Shown piece by piece: positions 19,779-20,719 of a stretch of DNA of 20,719 nt; the stretch's first letter is position 1, and each line of letters opens with the position of its first letter. The notes below the pieces were generated by a model, which was not told the DNA's origin, ran no database searches, and worked only from the letters and a program-made list of their open reading frames with translations. The position numbers and the translations under genes were made by a program. The DNA is taken from assembly GCA_034408745.1 (NCBI GenBank), contig JAWXCM010000041.1:1-20719 (forward strand), in the 5' to 3' direction. The DNA is from JAWXCM01 sp034408745. Its GTDB lineage: Bacteria > Acidobacteriota > Terriglobia > Bryobacterales > Bryobacteraceae.

Positions 19779-20719
19779 TATGCTCTCCCGCTGGCTGCCG
19801 GTTTTGCCGACGGCCAGCCTTGCTTCCATTGCGCCATCAGCCGGTTCACCAGGTCGGCGTTCGCGGGCTGCCCGGCGATGTTGGTGTTTTCCTGCGGATC
19901 GGTCTGGTGATCGTATAACTCCACGGCCTCCACCTTGCTGTGATCCTGGCGGTCCAGCCAGACCGTGAAGCGGTAACGCTCCGTCCGCATCGAGTAGCCC
20001 ATCAACTTCCTGCCGCGCGGATACTGGCTGAACGCCGCGCTCTTCCAGGGTCGTTTCGGATCGTCCAGCAAGGGTTTGAAGCTGATGCCCTCCAGATGAC
20101 GAGGCAAAGGCAGACCCGCCACGTCCGCGAGCGTGGGATAAATGTCAACGAATTCCACCAGCGCCTTCGACGACTGCCCGGCCGCTTTCATTCCTGGGGC
20201 CGAAAACAGCAGCGGCGCATTCGTGTCGTTCTCGACATTGCTGTGCTTGCACCATTCGCCATGCTCGCCCAGCTTCCAGCCGTGATCTCCCCACAATACG
20301 ATCACCGTATTTTTGCGAAGGCCCAGCCGGTCCAGTTGATCCAGCACCTTGCCGATCTGCGCATCCGTGTAACTGGCGGCCGCGTAATAGCCGTGCTTGA
20401 GCTTGCGCGCCAAATCGTCCGGCACGGGACCGTTGTCCGGCATGCCGTGATAATTCCGCAGTTCGCCGCTGGTGGTCAGCGCGTAATCGGGCGCATCCTT
20501 CGGACGGTAAGGATTCGGCGCCAGCCTGATCTCGGCCGGATCGTACATGTCCCAGTACTTCTTTGGGGAGACGAACGGCAAGTGTGGCTTCGCGAATCCA
20601 ACCGCGAGGAAGAAGGGCTCCCGCTTTTTGGCCAGCGTGCCCAGCGTCTCCACCGCGAGAGCGGCCACTTTGCCGTCCTTGTAGAAATCGTCCGGCACGT
20701 TGCCGGACTCAAACGCGGG
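19778..20719 (-). CDS. Sulfatase, iduronate-2-sulfatase-like, 5' end outside the window
   Basis: The C-terminal 313 residues of a second sulfatase; the frame is open to the right edge, so the start and the CxPSR active site lie outside. Visible family motifs: AKPHLPFVSPKKYWDMYDP near the left of the readable part, the metal-binding GDHGWKLGEHGEWCKHSNVE, FSAPGMKAAGQ and LVEFVDIYPTLADVAGLPLP. This pattern is that of iduronate-2-sulfatase relatives (SulfAtlas S1_7 type), which remove 2-sulfates from uronic acid residues; the exact substrate is inferred only by family. It ends LMAQWKQGWPSAKPAASGRA and its stop overlaps the start of the next sulfatase by one base, so the two are translationally coupled and likely act on the same glycan. 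Confidence 0.9.
   Translation of the reverse strand, partial: PAFESGNVPDDFYKDGKVAALAVETLGTLAKKREPFFLAVGFAKPHLPFVSPKKYWDMYDPAEIRLAPNPYRPKDAPDYALTTSGELRNYHGMPDNGPVPDDLARKLKHGYYAAASYTDAQIGKVLDQLDRLGLRKNTVIVLWGDHGWKLGEHGEWCKHSNVENDTNAPLLFSAPGMKAAGQSSKALVEFVDIYPTLADVAGLPLPRHLEGISFKPLLDDPKRPWKSAAFSQYPRGRKLMGYSMRTERYRFTVWLDRQDHSKVEAVELYDHQTDPQENTNIAGQPANADLVNRLMAQWKQGWPSAKPAASGRA

Noticed and set aside
1..20719. CRISPR array, prophage, rRNA or tRNA genes
   Set aside because: No regularly spaced repeats, no phage structural genes, no cloverleaf or rRNA motifs were seen on either strand.

Overview
The window reads as chromosomal DNA of a GC-rich Gram-negative soil or sediment heterotroph. The best guess is an Acidobacteriota of the Bryobacterales/Solibacter type. 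Reasons: an Oar-like TonB receptor of 1168 residues with an N-terminal carboxypeptidase-regulatory domain, clustered secreted sulfatases, many ECF sigma/anti-sigma pairs, and a short dispersed repeat (core AGAGCCGCGACCGT) that I associate from memory with those genomes. The taxonomic call is inference; no marker gene is present.

Layout. (a) 1-2900 is mostly wreckage: a 42-residue charged ORF, a cytochrome b gene cut off and joined tail-to-tail to a reverse-strand fragment, a zinc-knuckle fragment, one intact small exported helical protein with its terminator, a signal-peptide stub, a twin-hairpin repeat and a decayed MazF-type toxin with its antitoxin remnant. (b) 2946-7587 encodes exported carbohydrate-directed proteins: a LecA/PA-IL-like lectin (+), a BNR-repeat sialidase-like protein (-) and a modular beta-helix/FN3/FN3/C-terminal jelly-roll-like protein (-). 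(c) 7759-12053 is an ECF sigma/anti-sigma operon (-) divergent from a TonB-dependent receptor (+). The anti-sigma protein carries an outward-facing domain resembling an HNH nuclease fold in which the usual catalytic His is Tyr. (d) 12054-12427 is a patchwork: the last 30 codons of a lost sulfatase (96-bp repeat of the intact gene at 18467-18562, four synonymous differences), joined directly to about 43 codons of a GrdB-like selenoprotein with an in-frame TGA inside V-U-P-M-C and a SECIS-like hairpin just after it. (e) 12428-13248 is a second ECF sigma/mini anti-sigma pair, whose upstream side was rewritten by an IS630 transposase remnant. (f) 13560-14454 is a multiply frameshifted PQQ-type sugar (sorbosone) dehydrogenase. 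(g) 14551-20719 is a large TonB receptor preceded by two overlapping sulfatase genes, the first running off the right edge.

How it fits together: sulfatases, sialidase-like and beta-helix proteins, a lectin and two TonB receptors suggest scavenging of sulfated or acidic glycans outside the cell, with ECF systems sensing the envelope. That role is inferred from neighbours, not shown. The gaps between intact genes hold pieces of at least seven broken genes, so the region looks like a site of repeated insertion, deletion and recombination. The most notable single item is the selenoprotein fragment with its SECIS-like hairpin at 12180-12308.
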